Of a stretch of DNA of 64,000 nt, positions 17,180-24,072 are shown piece after piece. Source of the stretch: an uncultured Gelidibacter sp. (GTDB lineage Bacteria; Bacteroidota; Bacteroidia; Flavobacteriales; Flavobacteriaceae); the NCBI RefSeq assembly GCF_947500795.1, contig NZ_CANMTE010000001.1, forward strand, positions 186,001 through 250,000, given 5' to 3'. Position 1 is the stretch's first letter. Every line of letters starts with the position of its first letter. A program made the translations under genes and the position numbers. The notes beneath the pieces were generated by a model. That model searched no databases, was not told the origin of the DNA, and worked only from the letters and a program-made list of their open reading frames with translations.

Positions 17180-17614
17180 TTACAGTTTTAGAAAACTTAC
17201 GCCAGATTTTATGTCCAATGCCAACTGTTCAAGATTGGTGTTTTCCAACATGTTTTTCAACTGCGTTCTAACGGCTTTAAACTGATCATGTACAGGGCAG
17301 GGGTGCTCTTCATCGCAAACATGCAATCCTAATCCACACCCTCTATAAATGTTATCTCCGTCAATGGCATTTACAATTTGCGAGAGCTTGATGGTAGAAA
17401 TCTCGTTTTTCGGAATTTCAAATCCGCCGTAAGCTCCTTTAACCGATTTTATAATGTTATGTCTGACTAAATCTTGTAATATTTTGGCGGTAAACGCTTC
17501 TGGAGAATCAATTTCCTTTGCGATTTCCTTTAAGCTGACACGTTTACCATCATAAGAAATGGTGGCTATATAAATTGATGCTTTAAGACCGTATTGACAA
17601 GCTTTAGAAAACAT
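17180..17614 (-). CDS. Rrf2-family transcription regulator, NsrR/IscR-like
   Basis: A 144-residue DNA-binding protein. The winged helix is at about 1-80 (SLKEIAKEIDSPEAFTAKIL, then KSVKGAYGGFEI). Three cysteines in CGLGLHVCDEEHPC (spacing C-x6-C-x5-C) are placed as in NsrR and IscR, so it should carry an NO- or redox-sensitive Fe-S cluster. NsrR is favoured because the gene sits directly upstream of ric and its putative operator also precedes nirK; the cysteine spacing alone does not decide it. A site with the same motif overlaps the predicted -33 box of its own promoter (17636-17675), which predicts autorepression. It is separated from ric by 99 bp. Confidence 0.88.
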   Translation of the reverse strand: MFSKACQYGLKASIYIATISYDGKRVSLKEIAKEIDSPEAFTAKILQDLVRHNIIKSVKGAYGGFEIPKNEISTIKLSQIVNAIDGDNIYRGCGLGLHVCDEEHPCPVHDQFKAVRTQLKNMLENTNLEQLALDIKSGVSFLKL

Positions 17615-17635
17615 GGATTACTTATTTTGGTAGTT

Positions 17636-17675
17636 TAAAGATACGCTATTATTTTAAATAGGACAAATTTATCCT
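17636..17675 (-). promoter_or_regulatory. promoter and operator of the Rrf2 gene
   Basis: On the minus strand a TTTG (-33 type) is followed after 20 nt by TATCTTTA (17643-17636), close to TAnnTTTG. The inverted repeat AGGACAAATTTATCCT (17660-17675) covers the -33 element, the position expected for a repressor. Confidence 0.6.
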
Positions 17676-17706
17676 CATTAAGATTCATGTAAAATTAAAA
17701 TTAGTT

Positions 17707-18408
17707 TTAATGGCATTCTATGTCGCTTTGAACCATTTCCGTGACCGGAGCGGGAGAGATGTAAGGGATACCAAGTCCCAAACCGCGTACTATGAATAAT
17801 AGGCCAATAACCACAACAAATACTGGGATAGCTTTTTGGATGCGCTGTTTTACGGTCGCATTTAAAAACTTTCCAAGATAAATGGCGGACGTCATTAAAG
17901 GAATAGTGCCCAAACCGAACAACGCCATATACAAACTACCATGAAGTGCGCTGTTCATGGTCAACGATGCAAATACCGCCATATAAACCAATCCACAAGG
18001 TAAAAATCCGTTAAGAAACCCAATTGTTAAGAACGTGTCTGCTGTCTTTTTCTTGAGCGCTTTTCCTAAAGACGATTTTACTTTTGATATGAGCTTATAA
18101 ATCGGTTTGGAAAAATTATACTTATTGAAGGTTTTTGTCGGAATTACAACAACTACAATCATCAAAACACCTATAATGATAGAGAGCTGTTGTTGCATCC
18201 CAAATATGTAAAGGCTTTTGCCAATCAATCCGAAAAAAAGACCAATAAGACTATACGCTAGAATTCGTCCAAAATGGTAGGTGAAAATCTGAACTACTTT
18301 TTTGGTGGAATTGGTCCGATCCACAGGAAGCATAAAGGCAATAGGGCCACACATGCCAACGCAGTGAAAACTTCCCAATAATCCGAATATGAGTGCAGAC
18401 CACAACAT
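17707..18408 (-). CDS. TauE/SafE-like (DsbD_2/UreH-type) membrane protein of the cco cluster
   Basis: A 233-residue inner-membrane protein with about six helices. The first helix carries GLLGSFHCVGMCGPIAFML, whose HCVGMC motif is typical of the DsbD-like transmembrane family often annotated as sulfite exporter TauE/SafE. Members of this family are usual last genes of flavobacterial and epsilonproteobacterial cco clusters and have been linked to cbb3 oxidase assembly, probably through copper or thiol chemistry. Here it begins directly after the ccoH stop, so it belongs to the operon. Sulfite export is not supported by context. Confidence 0.82.
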   Translation of the reverse strand: MLWSALIFGLLGSFHCVGMCGPIAFMLPVDRTNSTKKVVQIFTYHFGRILAYSLIGLFFGLIGKSLYIFGMQQQLSIIIGVLMIVVVVIPTKTFNKYNFSKPIYKLISKVKSSLGKALKKKTADTFLTIGFLNGFLPCGLVYMAVFASLTMNSALHGSLYMALFGLGTIPLMTSAIYLGKFLNATVKQRIQKAIPVFVVVIGLLFIVRGLGLGIPYISPAPVTEMVQSDIECH

Positions 18409-18855
18409 TTAGTAGACAATATCTTTTTTATAGATGTACGAATCTCCTTGGTATTCCCAATCTACTTTAATGTTCCAGCGACCACCTAATAAACGTTTGT
18501 CAGGTATGAGCAAATTATGGTCAGACAATGAAATTGTACTTTCAAAGTCTAATTGTTTATTAGATGGTCTATATAGGAACACTTTACCTTTAATTTCTGA
18601 TGGCGTCATGCTTTCAGGAAACGTAATCACCAATCCGTCTACAGTATGCGTCCAGGAAAGATCTTCTTCTAAGGTTTGCGCATGGCGCTGCTTGTGTAGA
18701 TCGTTTTCGAATTCCAACTCTTGGACGTAATAATTTTCTGTAACTAAGTCGTGTTCATACTTTTTGTTGACCGTCATGGTTATCACAAAATATAATATAA
18801 AGCTTATAAAGCCTATAAACGCTAATACAATTCCAGTACCCCAGTTGATTTTCAT
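18409..18855 (-). CDS. ccoH: cbb3 oxidase assembly protein CcoH (FixH)
   Basis: A 148-residue protein with one N-terminal membrane helix (GIVLAFIGFISFILYFVITM) and a periplasmic beta-rich domain, the FixH/CcoH layout. The pattern MKINWGTG, then KYEHDLVTENYYVQELEFEND, is typical of Bacteroidota CcoH. CcoH is needed for stable assembly of the cbb3 complex. It lies between ccoG and the TauE-like gene. A 115-bp gap containing a palindromic repeat separates it from ccoG, longer than other gaps in the operon. Confidence 0.88.
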   Translation of the reverse strand: MKINWGTGIVLAFIGFISFILYFVITMTVNKKYEHDLVTENYYVQELEFENDLHKQRHAQTLEEDLSWTHTVDGLVITFPESMTPSEIKGKVFLYRPSNKQLDFESTISLSDHNLLIPDKRLLGGRWNIKVDWEYQGDSYIYKKDIVY

Positions 18856-18865
18856 AATCTCAATA

Positions 18866-18883
18866 TTCCTGCGAAGGCAGGAA
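18866..18883. repeat. REP-like palindrome between ccoG and ccoH
   Basis: TTCCTGC-GAAG-GCAGGAA is a perfect 7-bp-stem hairpin of the kind scattered between genes in Bacteroidota genomes. It is followed by CCCTTTTTTAG. In the cco mRNA it may stabilise the upstream part or attenuate ccoH. Confidence 0.6.
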
Positions 18884-18970
18884 CCCTTTTTTAGTTAATA
18901 GTCTATTTCTTTAGTTCATATCAAAACGACTAGAGTATTGATATGCAGTTTCCACTGATGATAGTGCCAC

Positions 18971-20395
18971 CTACTTAAAACTTCTTGGTCCTAAGAAATT
19001 AACAATCGTGGTTTCAATCAAATCATCATCACTATACACCTCAATCATCAATTTATTTTTATCCGATCCCAATTCGCTTTGCGAAATTTCAATAAACATA
19101 GTGCCTTCAGCCATACCTTGCTTAGGAACCGTAAATCGATCTTCGGCTGAAACAACTTTAATTGTGCCTTTATAGCTTCTCAATTTGAAGTTTATTTCAG
19201 GGATATCTCGTGTTGTTTTATTAATCAATTTATAGGTGAACACATTACTGATAATGTTGTTTTCCTTATGTTCAAACAGCTGACCTGGAAGTCTTAATAC
19301 GCGTGCTTCCACATCATTTCTTAACATCAACATGCCGATAAGAAGTCCAGTTAAAATAACCAATACAGCAGTATACCCTTTAAGGCGTGGCGTAAACTCA
19401 AATTTCTTTTTATTTTCGATGTTTTCTTCACTCGCATATCGGATGAGACCCTTTGGAAGGTTGATACTTTCCATAATATGGTCGCACTCATCAATGCATG
19501 CGGTACAGTTCACACACTCCAACTGCGTCCCGTTTCTAATATCGATGCCGGTAGGGCAGACGTTTACACATTGGAAACAATCAATACAATCGCCATGACC
19601 GAGTGCTTCTCTGTCTTCGTTTTTACGGAATTTTTTTCTGCCATTTTCACCCTCACCACGTTTATGGTCGTAAGCTACCACAATCGATTTATTGTCCAAC
19701 AACACACCTTGAAGTCTTCCGTAAGGACATGCGATGATACATACTTGTTCTCTAAACCAAGCAAACACAAAATAGAATACCGCAGTAAAAATGGCTAACG
19801 ATAAAAAGGTGCTGGCATGCGCCACGGGGCCATCACTGACATAGGTGATTAATTTATCGCTCCCAATCAAATACGCTAGAAACACATTAGCAATAATGAA
19901 TGAAATCACTAAAAAGAGGGACCATTTTAGCGCGCGTTTCCTAATTTTTTCAGCGTTCCAATCTTGTCTGTCCAATCGCATTTGGGCACCTCTATCGCCT
20001 TCAATCCAATATTCAATGCGTCTGAAAACCATTTCCATAAATATGGTTTGTGGGCAAATCCATCCGCAGAAAATTCGTCCGAAAGCTACCGTAAACAGTG
20101 CAATAAAAATCACCCCAATCAGCATAGAAATCACAAACAAATGAAAATCTTGAGGCCAAAAAGGAAATCCGAAAATATTAAATCGGCGTTCTAAAATGTT
20201 AAACATCAAGAACTGGTTACCATTTATTTTGATAAAAGGCGCCAATAAAAAGAAGGCCAAAAGTCCATAACTGACCCATTTACGATAGTCGTAAATTTTT
20301 CCACTTGGTTTTTTTGGATAAACCCATTTGCGCTTCCCATCTTCAGTAAGGGTGCCAATAGTATCTCTAAAGCTTTCGTTTTGGGGAGTTTCCAC
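18971..20395 (-). CDS. ccoG: cbb3 oxidase accessory ferredoxin-like protein CcoG (FixG/RdxA)
   Basis: A 474-residue membrane protein with several helices and polyferredoxin motifs: CGWICPQTIFMEMVFRR, CIIACPYGRLQ, and a bacterial ferredoxin pair CIDCFQCVNVCP and CVNCTACIDECD. The C-terminal ~110 residues form an Ig-like domain (IG_FixG type). CcoG acts in reducing copper for assembly of the cbb3 oxidase; it is not a catalytic subunit. It follows ccoP by 51 bp and is part of the same transcription unit. Confidence 0.93.
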   Translation of the reverse strand: METPQNESFRDTIGTLTEDGKRKWVYPKKPSGKIYDYRKWVSYGLLAFFLLAPFIKINGNQFLMFNILERRFNIFGFPFWPQDFHLFVISMLIGVIFIALFTVAFGRIFCGWICPQTIFMEMVFRRIEYWIEGDRGAQMRLDRQDWNAEKIRKRALKWSLFLVISFIIANVFLAYLIGSDKLITYVSDGPVAHASTFLSLAIFTAVFYFVFAWFREQVCIIACPYGRLQGVLLDNKSIVVAYDHKRGEGENGRKKFRKNEDREALGHGDCIDCFQCVNVCPTGIDIRNGTQLECVNCTACIDECDHIMESINLPKGLIRYASEENIENKKKFEFTPRLKGYTAVLVILTGLLIGMLMLRNDVEARVLRLPGQLFEHKENNIISNVFTYKLINKTTRDIPEINFKLRSYKGTIKVVSAEDRFTVPKQGMAEGTMFIEISQSELGSDKNKLMIEVYSDDDLIETTIVNFLGPRSFK

Positions 20396-20446
20396 TTGTG
20401 TTATATTTTTAATTCAATTGAATGCTATCGGTTGTTTACCAATATT

Positions 20447-21337
20447 TTATTCCTCTGCACTATCATCTACCCAAATGTCACCTTCAGGCTCTTTCGGTTT
20501 CGCCGGCGTTGTACCTTGAAATGTCAGAATATAGCTTGCTACCTGAGCCATTTCATTAGGTTTTAAGGTCGATTTCCATGAAATCATTCCTTTGCCGCTA
20601 CGGCCACCTTCACTAATAGTGTTGAAAATATTTTTGATGCCGCCACCTAAAATCCAGTGTTCATCTGCAAGGTTAGGACCAATTCCACCGCCACCATCTG
20701 CCATATGACAAGCCACACAGTTGGATTCATAAATTGTCCGTCCACTTGCCAAATCGGATGGATCAGTCAATACGGTTACGGAATTGATATCTACCAAATC
20801 TTTGGCTGTTTTTTTATACTCTTCTAACTCTGCTTTGGCAATTTCTAAAGTGTTTTGCAGTTCTTCATATTGATTTTCACCATCAAATACATGGTAACGG
20901 ATTAAGTATACGGCAGCAAAAATGATAGACGCATAAAAGCCATATAACCACCATGGTGGAAGATCATTATCTAATTCTTTGATGCCATCATAATCATGAT
21001 CAAGAATAATTTCACCTTCTTTTTCGATAGGCTTCGTACCTAACATTTTTTTGTAGGTCTTCTTGATCCATTCACCAATTTTTGATGGTGATGATTTAGC
21101 AGCTAAAAAACGTGCTTTTGCCGCTGCATCTAAACTTTGATACATCACATTTTCTAATGCTGCTACAATGGCTTCTGTTGCAACTATAATAGCCAGTACC
21201 AACAATAGGAAAAGTCCAATCATCGGGTTTTTTATAAATGCCGGTTGATCTCCGGAGTCCACAAAAAATTCAATTAGACCCCAGATGGTAAAGAATACCA
21301 ATGGCACCCTAACGTAAGATGGAATTAAATGTCTCAT
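20447..21337 (-). CDS. ccoP: cbb3 oxidase subunit III, mono-haem CcoP
   Basis: Inner-membrane cytochrome c subunit that passes electrons to CcoO/CcoN. Three hydrophobic segments (about residues 8-26, 40-61 and 131-149) precede a coiled-coil stretch and a single cytochrome c domain with CVACH at 207-211. Proteobacterial CcoP has one N-terminal helix and two haem c domains; this 296-residue form has only one haem motif and a longer N-terminal membrane region. Its start overlaps the ccoQ stop by 4 bp, so translation is coupled. Confidence 0.92.
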   Translation of the reverse strand: MRHLIPSYVRVPLVFFTIWGLIEFFVDSGDQPAFIKNPMIGLFLLLVLAIIVATEAIVAALENVMYQSLDAAAKARFLAAKSSPSKIGEWIKKTYKKMLGTKPIEKEGEIILDHDYDGIKELDNDLPPWWLYGFYASIIFAAVYLIRYHVFDGENQYEELQNTLEIAKAELEEYKKTAKDLVDINSVTVLTDPSDLASGRTIYESNCVACHMADGGGGIGPNLADEHWILGGGIKNIFNTISEGGRSGKGMISWKSTLKPNEMAQVASYILTFQGTTPAKPKEPEGDIWVDDSAEE

Positions 21338-21519
21338 AGTGTAGTTTCGTTTTGGTTGTCTAAAGGAATATTGCTCATTTGTTTGATGTACTCTTTTTTA
21401 GCGGTAAATACCCACCAGAAAAGCAATACGAAGAATGTGAAAAATATTAGTAAGGAAATCACCGGGTATATTTCAATGCCCGCAATGCTATCCATATGGT
21501 TTTTTACAAATTTTAGCAT
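21334..21519 (-). CDS. ccoQ: cbb3 oxidase small subunit CcoQ
   Basis: A 61-residue protein with one central helix (IYPVISLLIFFTFFVLLFWWVF) followed by a charged tail, the usual CcoQ/FixQ shape. It lies 5 bp after ccoNO and overlaps ccoP by 4 bp. CcoQ is thought to stabilise the oxidase. Sequence similarity is weak in this short family; the identification rests on size, topology and position. Confidence 0.85.
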   Translation of the reverse strand: MLKFVKNHMDSIAGIEIYPVISLLIFFTFFVLLFWWVFTAKKEYIKQMSNIPLDNQNETTL

Positions 21520-21524
21520 GGTTG

Positions 21525-23708
21525 TTAGTTTTGTGTTGTTTCTAAATCTTGTATTTTAATGTCAGTTCCTAAGCGCTGTAAGTAAGCAATGATGGCTACA
21601 ATTTCACGATTACGCATTTCCACGAAGTCATCGCCACTACTGTTCTTATCTGCTTCATAAGATTCTACAAAGTCAGGATCAGCATAAAGGTTCTTTTCAA
21701 TTTGAGTCCCTTGTTCAGCCATGTGTTGTTGGGCGTTTGCAATCTCTTCGTCAGTATAAGGCACGCCCATACGCACCATAGCTCTCATTTTCGTTTCTGT
21801 GTTGGACTTATCCAATTCATTTGTAATCATCCATTTATAAGCAGGCATGATAGAACCTGATGAGGTGCTTTGTGGGTCATACATATGATTGAAGTGCCAG
21901 TTGTCAGAATATTTGCCACCAATTCTATGTAAGTCTGGCCCTGTACGTTTACTTCCCCATAAGAATGGATGGTCATAAACATATTCACCAGCTTTAGAGA
22001 ATTCGCCGTAGCGTTCTACTTCATCCCTAAACGGTCTAATCATTTGAGAGTGACAGCCCACACAGCCTTCACGGATGTAAAGATCTCTACCTTCAAGTTC
22101 TAATGGCGTATAAGGTTTAACACTAGTAATGGTAGGGATGTTTGATTTCACCATAATGGTTGGCACAATTTGAATAATTCCACCAATAAGGATCGCAATA
22201 GTGGCTCCAATTGTTAACTGAATTGGTTTACGCTCCAACCAGCTGTGCCAGTGTTCACCAGCTACACGGCTTTTTGAAACACGCTGTAATGCTGCTGCTT
22301 CAGCAAGCTCGTCAGTTACTTCACTTCCTTTTCTGATGGTTTGAATCACGTTATAGCACATGATTAACATTCCTGTGATAAATAAGGTACCACCAATAGC
22401 GCGCATCCAGTACATTGGCATAATTTCCGTAACAGTTTCTAAGAAGTTACCGTATACCAGCGTGCCATCAGGATTGAATTGTTTCCACATACTCGCTTGG
22501 GTAAACCCAGCAACATATAGAGGCAGCGCATACATAATGATTCCCAAGGTGCCAATCCAGAAATGAAAGTTGGCTAAACCGATAGAATGCAATTTACTTT
22601 TGGTCATACGCGGAATTAACCAGTAGATCATTCCGAAGGTTAAGAATCCGTTCCAAGCTAAGGCGCCAACGTGTACGTGCGCAATAATCCAGTCTGTGTA
22701 ATGCGCAATGGCATTGACGTTTTTCAAGGATAACATTGGTCCTTCAAAGGTTGCCATACCATAACCGGTGAGGGCAACGACCATGAATTTTAAAACAGGG
22801 TCAGTTCTTACTTTATCCCAAGCACCACGAAGTGTCAGAAGTCCGTTGATCATCCCACCCCAAGAAGGCATTAATAACATAACAGAGAATGCCACACCTA
22901 AATTCTGTGCCCATTCTGGTAATGCGGTATATAATAAGTGATGTGGTCCGGCCCAGATATAAATAAAAATCAATGACCAGAAGTGAATAATGGAAAGTCG
23001 GTAAGAATACACCGGTCTGTTGGCCGCTTTTGGTACAAAATAGTACATCAATCCTAAGAATGGTGTGGTTAAGAAAAACGCCACCGCATTATGTCCGTAC
23101 CACCATTGTACTAACGCATCTTGAACCCCTGCGTATACCGAGTAGCTTTTAAATGCACTTACAGGTAAGGCTAAACTATTAAAGATGTGGAGTACGGCAA
23201 CGGTTACGAAGGTTGCAATGTAAAACCAAATGGCCACATACAAATGACGTTGCCGTCTTCTTAAAATGGTTCCGATAAGGTTCCAACCGAATGCCACCCA
23301 TACCACCGCAATGGCAATATCAAAAGGCCATTCTAATTCGGCATATTCTTTAGATGATGAAAAGCCCAATGGAAGCGTTATAGCAGCACCAACGATAATT
23401 AATTGCCATCCCCAAAAGTTGAAGTTACTTAAGGCATCGCTAAACATGCGGGCTTTTAATAAACGTTGCGACGAATAGTAAATCCCGGCAAAAATAGCGT
23501 TCCCTACGAAGGCGAAGATGACTGCATTGGTGTGCAATGGTCTTAATCTACCAAAGCTCAACCATGAAATGCCGTCCGTAAGATTTGGGAAAAGAAATAA
23601 GAAAGCCAGTAATAGGCCCACCAACATTCCTATAACGCCCCAGAACATAGTGGCATAAAGGAATTTTTTGACGATTTTATTATCGTAATAAAATTGTTGC
23701 ATTTCCAT
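21525..23708 (-). CDS. ccoNO: fused cbb3 cytochrome oxidase subunits I and II (CcoN-CcoO)
   Basis: The catalytic core of the high-affinity terminal oxidase, 727 residues. Residues 1 to about 490 are CcoN with about 12 helices and the metal ligands in RPLHTNAVIFAF (low-spin haem), WYGHNAVAFF and GPHHLLYTALPEW (Cu-B), and AHVHVGALAWNGF (haem b3 and b). Residues about 515-727 are CcoO, with one membrane helix and haem c motif CVGCHSQMIRPF. The two are separate genes in Proteobacteria; fusion is usual in Bacteroidota. It reduces O2 to water and pumps protons. The neighbouring ATG three codons in (23702) is an alternative start. Confidence 0.96.
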   Translation of the reverse strand: MEMQQFYYDNKIVKKFLYATMFWGVIGMLVGLLLAFLFLFPNLTDGISWLSFGRLRPLHTNAVIFAFVGNAIFAGIYYSSQRLLKARMFSDALSNFNFWGWQLIIVGAAITLPLGFSSSKEYAELEWPFDIAIAVVWVAFGWNLIGTILRRRQRHLYVAIWFYIATFVTVAVLHIFNSLALPVSAFKSYSVYAGVQDALVQWWYGHNAVAFFLTTPFLGLMYYFVPKAANRPVYSYRLSIIHFWSLIFIYIWAGPHHLLYTALPEWAQNLGVAFSVMLLMPSWGGMINGLLTLRGAWDKVRTDPVLKFMVVALTGYGMATFEGPMLSLKNVNAIAHYTDWIIAHVHVGALAWNGFLTFGMIYWLIPRMTKSKLHSIGLANFHFWIGTLGIIMYALPLYVAGFTQASMWKQFNPDGTLVYGNFLETVTEIMPMYWMRAIGGTLFITGMLIMCYNVIQTIRKGSEVTDELAEAAALQRVSKSRVAGEHWHSWLERKPIQLTIGATIAILIGGIIQIVPTIMVKSNIPTITSVKPYTPLELEGRDLYIREGCVGCHSQMIRPFRDEVERYGEFSKAGEYVYDHPFLWGSKRTGPDLHRIGGKYSDNWHFNHMYDPQSTSSGSIMPAYKWMITNELDKSNTETKMRAMVRMGVPYTDEEIANAQQHMAEQGTQIEKNLYADPDFVESYEADKNSSGDDFVEMRNREIVAIIAYLQRLGTDIKIQDLETTQN

Positions 23709-23718
23709 AGTAAAATAA

Positions 23719-23904
23719 TTAGTCTTGATTAGTTAGTTTTGATGTTTTTGGTTTTTCTTTTATGAGTTCGTCTTCAAAAAGCATACGAACGGAAGGGGTG
23801 TAACTGTCGTCATATTGTCCGCTCCTGACGGCCACTATAAAGGCAATAAAAAAGATGACAGCAACGATGATGCTGATAGTCAATAAAATATAGATAACGC
23901 TCAT
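23719..23904 (-). CDS. ccoS: cbb3 oxidase maturation protein CcoS
   Basis: A 61-residue protein with one N-terminal helix (MSVIYILLTISIIVAVIFFIAF) followed by AVRSGQYDDSYTPSVRMLFED, the signature CcoS tail with the short segment between membrane and acidic motif. CcoS is needed for cofactor insertion into CcoN. It is the first gene of the ccoS-ccoNO-ccoQ-ccoP-ccoG-ccoH unit, 10 bp before ccoNO, and directly follows the Crp/Fnr-type promoter. Confidence 0.93.
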   Translation of the reverse strand: MSVIYILLTISIIVAVIFFIAFIVAVRSGQYDDSYTPSVRMLFEDELIKEKPKTSKLTNQD

Positions 23905-23925
23905 ACCTAATTAGAAGTTATGGGC

Positions 23926-23969
23926 CAAAATTACATTTGACACCAAAGTTATTTTATGATATAAATCAT
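23926..23969 (-). promoter_or_regulatory. promoter of the ccoS-ccoNO operon with Crp/Fnr-type operator
   Basis: ATGA-TATAAA-TCAT (23956-23969) is centred 29.5 bp upstream of the first base of the minus-strand -7 box TAATTTTG (23933-23926). Spacing is identical to hemN, nirK and ccoI. The predicted transcript starts near 23921, about 17 nt before ccoS. Confidence 0.7.
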
Positions 23970-24072
23970 ATTTGGTCATTTTTCTACCGATTTATACCTC
24001 ACATTTTCAAATTAATTTCTCTCTATTTCTTTCAAGACAATACAATGTTTTCATTGTCCCAATGCACTTCAT

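Noticed and set aside
17707-18408. Sulfite exporter reading of the TauE-like gene
   Set aside because: The HCVGMC helix and place in the cco cluster fit an oxidase-assembly role; no sulfur genes are near.
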